Source: Actinomycetota bacterium
Lineage (GTDB): Bacteria > Actinomycetota > Acidimicrobiia > Acidimicrobiales > Iamiaceae
Assembly: GCA_016185275.1 (NCBI GenBank)
Contig: JACPNX010000010.1
Location: 1 to 64,000 of the forward strand
Direction of reading: 5' to 3'
DNA: 64,000 nt
The notes beneath the pieces were generated by a model that saw only the letters and a program-made list of their open reading frames with translations, was not told the origin of the DNA and ran no database searches. The translations under genes were made by a program, and so were the position numbers. Below are positions 61,321 through 64,000 of the stretch, one piece after another; the stretch's first letter is position 1, and each line of letters starts with the position of its first letter.

Positions 61321-61440
61321 ACCCCGCGGACCGCCACCCCGCGGACCGCCACCCCGCGGACCGCCACCCCGCGGACCGCCACCCCGCGGACCGCCACCCC
61401 GCGGACCGCCGACCGGCCGACCGCCACCCCGCCGCGCGCC
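61321..61440. repeat. 15-nt tandem repeat, six perfect and two diverged copies
   Basis: ACCCCGCGGACCGCC at 61321, 61336, 61351, 61366, 61381 and 61396, followed by two degenerate units up to 61440. It lies in the 373-bp divergent gap between the secreted-protein gene and lepA; the rest of the gap is GC-rich without other signal. Confidence 0.95.
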
Positions 61441-61584
61441 GACTGCCAGGCCGCGGGCCCTCGCGCCGGCTCGCCGACGTCTCCGGCCTGCGCCGACTCG
61501 CCGCCGAGCGCCACCCGGCGCCGGACTCGCCGACCCACCTTCGCTCGGGGTCCCTTCTGGGTCGCTGTAGCGTCGTGCGGACCC

Positions 61585-63369
<1,785 letters not shown>

Positions 63370-63428
63370 GGTGCCGCCGCCGGTCGTCGCCCACCGTCGG
63401 AACCCCCACGGTCGACCGGCCGGCCGAG

Positions 63429-63674
63429 CTACTGGAGGTAGTGCTCGACGGTCTCCGGGGAGCGGGGCCGGGCCTCGTCGGGGTCCTCGTCGTACTGGCG
63501 CCTGGCCCGTCGCTGGCGCATGAGGTCCCAGCACTGGTCGAGGCGCGCCTCGAGATGGTCCAACCGCTCGCGCTCCTCGTCGGTCAGCGGCTCGCCCGAC
63601 TGGTGACGCTCCCGCAGCGCGTGCTCCTCGGTGACCAGCTCGCCGATGCGGTCCATGATCTGGTGCTCGTCCAC
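63429..63674 (-). CDS. DUF2630 family protein
   Basis: An 81-residue acidic helical protein: MDEHQIMDRIGELVTEEHALRERHQ, then ERERLDHLEARLDQCWDLMRQRRARR. Matches the DUF2630 family, common and uncharacterised in actinobacteria. The GTG at 63674 has GAGGAGG 6 nt upstream. It stands between lepA and hrcA, where hemW is usual in related genomes. Confidence 0.88.
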   Translation of the reverse strand: MDEHQIMDRIGELVTEEHALRERHQSGEPLTDEERERLDHLEARLDQCWDLMRQRRARRQYDEDPDEARPRSPETVEHYLQ

Positions 63675-63780
63675 GTCGTTCCTCCTCGTTCCGGCATGCT
63701 TACCCCCGGCGTCCGTGGTGCGAACGGCGCGGCGCGGTAGCTCGTGCGGTGGGCGACGACCCGTGAACCTCGTGGCTGGC

Positions 63781-63809
63781 GCTGGCACTCGGTAGCATCG
63801 AGTGCCAGC
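63781..63809 (+). promoter_or_regulatory. CIRCE operator of hrcA
   Basis: GCTGGCACTC-N9-GAGTGCCAGC, a perfect 10-bp inverted repeat with the canonical 9-nt spacer; the inner GCACTC/GAGTGC is the CIRCE core. The spacer contains TAGCAT, a possible -10, so HrcA binding would block the promoter. It lies 37 nt before the hrcA ATG. Confidence 0.93.
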
Positions 63810-63846
63810 AGGCGGCCGCCCGGCCGCCGCGACCGAGGCCCGACCC

Positions 63847-64000
63847 ATGCTCGACGAACGCAAGGCGTCCATCCTCCGGGCGGTGGTGGAGGCGCACATC
63901 CGCACCGCCCAGCCCGTCGGCTCAGGCCACGTGGCGGGCGCGCCCGAGGTCCACGTCTCGTCGGCGACGGTCCGCAACGACATGGCGGTGCTGGAGCAGG
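63847..64000 (+). CDS. hrcA: Heat-shock repressor HrcA, 3'-truncated by window edge
   Basis: Represses chaperone genes by binding CIRCE. The first 51 codons (MLDERKASILRAVVEAHI, then SSATVRNDMAVLE) are the winged-helix N-domain of HrcA. The gene runs off the window; dnaJ would be expected next. Confidence 0.95.
   Translation, partial: MLDERKASILRAVVEAHIRTAQPVGSGHVAGAPEVHVSSATVRNDMAVLEQ

Noticed and set aside
61321..61440. CRISPR array
   Set aside because: The 15-nt units are contiguous without spacers and no cas gene is present.

Overview
The window is very GC-rich chromosomal DNA (about 70 % by eye) with GTG/TTG starts and densely packed genes. It looks like a high-GC actinobacterium, most likely of the class Acidimicrobiia. 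The markers are a DUF222/HNH nuclease, a DUF4032 protein, a DUF2630 protein, an LLM-class F420-type oxidoreductase, PAC2, a class II DAHP synthase and the order rne-rplU-rpmA-obgE-proB-proA-nadD-rsfS-leuS-comEA-comEC-holA-rpsT-lepA-hrcA. The assignment is an inference from gene content. No insertion sequence, prophage or CRISPR array was seen.

Layout: 1-2130 holds the 3' part of rne, then rplU and rpmA. 2142-9442 is a membrane/chaperone module: RDD protein, SpoIIM-like protein and, on the minus strand, an operon of a multi-pass protein, DUF4129, DUF4350, MoxR ATPase and DUF58. 9622-14476 is a run of five TadE/TadG-type pseudopilin genes with no secretion motor. 14536-17060 returns to the backbone (obgE, proB). 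17061-18420 is a small island: one AbiEi/DUF559-type gene flanked by related long palindromes. 18514-23153 (minus) holds PspA, MurJ, a TerB/AAA ATPase and a GNAT enzyme. 23208-29332 holds proA, DoxX, a small membrane protein, DUF4032 and a second MoxR plus VWA pair. 29376-33383 (minus) holds APS/PAPS reductase, sulfite/nitrite reductase and class II DAHP synthase, with a sigma-70 factor at 33510-34340. 34541-36973 is nadD, an LCP/LytR_C-like protein and rsfS, followed by tRNA-Ala(GGC). 37140-41953 (minus) is flotillin, an NfeD-like small protein and leuS. 42049-53590 is accessory: FAAL-type ligase, DUF222/HNH, lipoprotein hydrolase, LLM oxidoreductase, glycosyltransferase, PAC2, APH-type kinase, YbbN and a small HExxH protein. 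54153-58556 is comEA-comEC-unknown-holA, then rpsT (minus), a large secreted protein (minus), lepA, DUF2630 (minus) and the start of hrcA behind a perfect CIRCE operator.

The picture is a conserved translation/ribosome-assembly backbone (RNase E/G, L21, L27, Obg, RsfS, S20, EF4, LeuRS, tRNA-Ala) with proline, NAD and sulfur assimilation genes, interrupted by envelope and surface modules. Several start codons lie 6-10 nt after a TANNNT hexamer, which suggests common leaderless transcription. Several convergent gene pairs end in hairpins that contain both stop codons.
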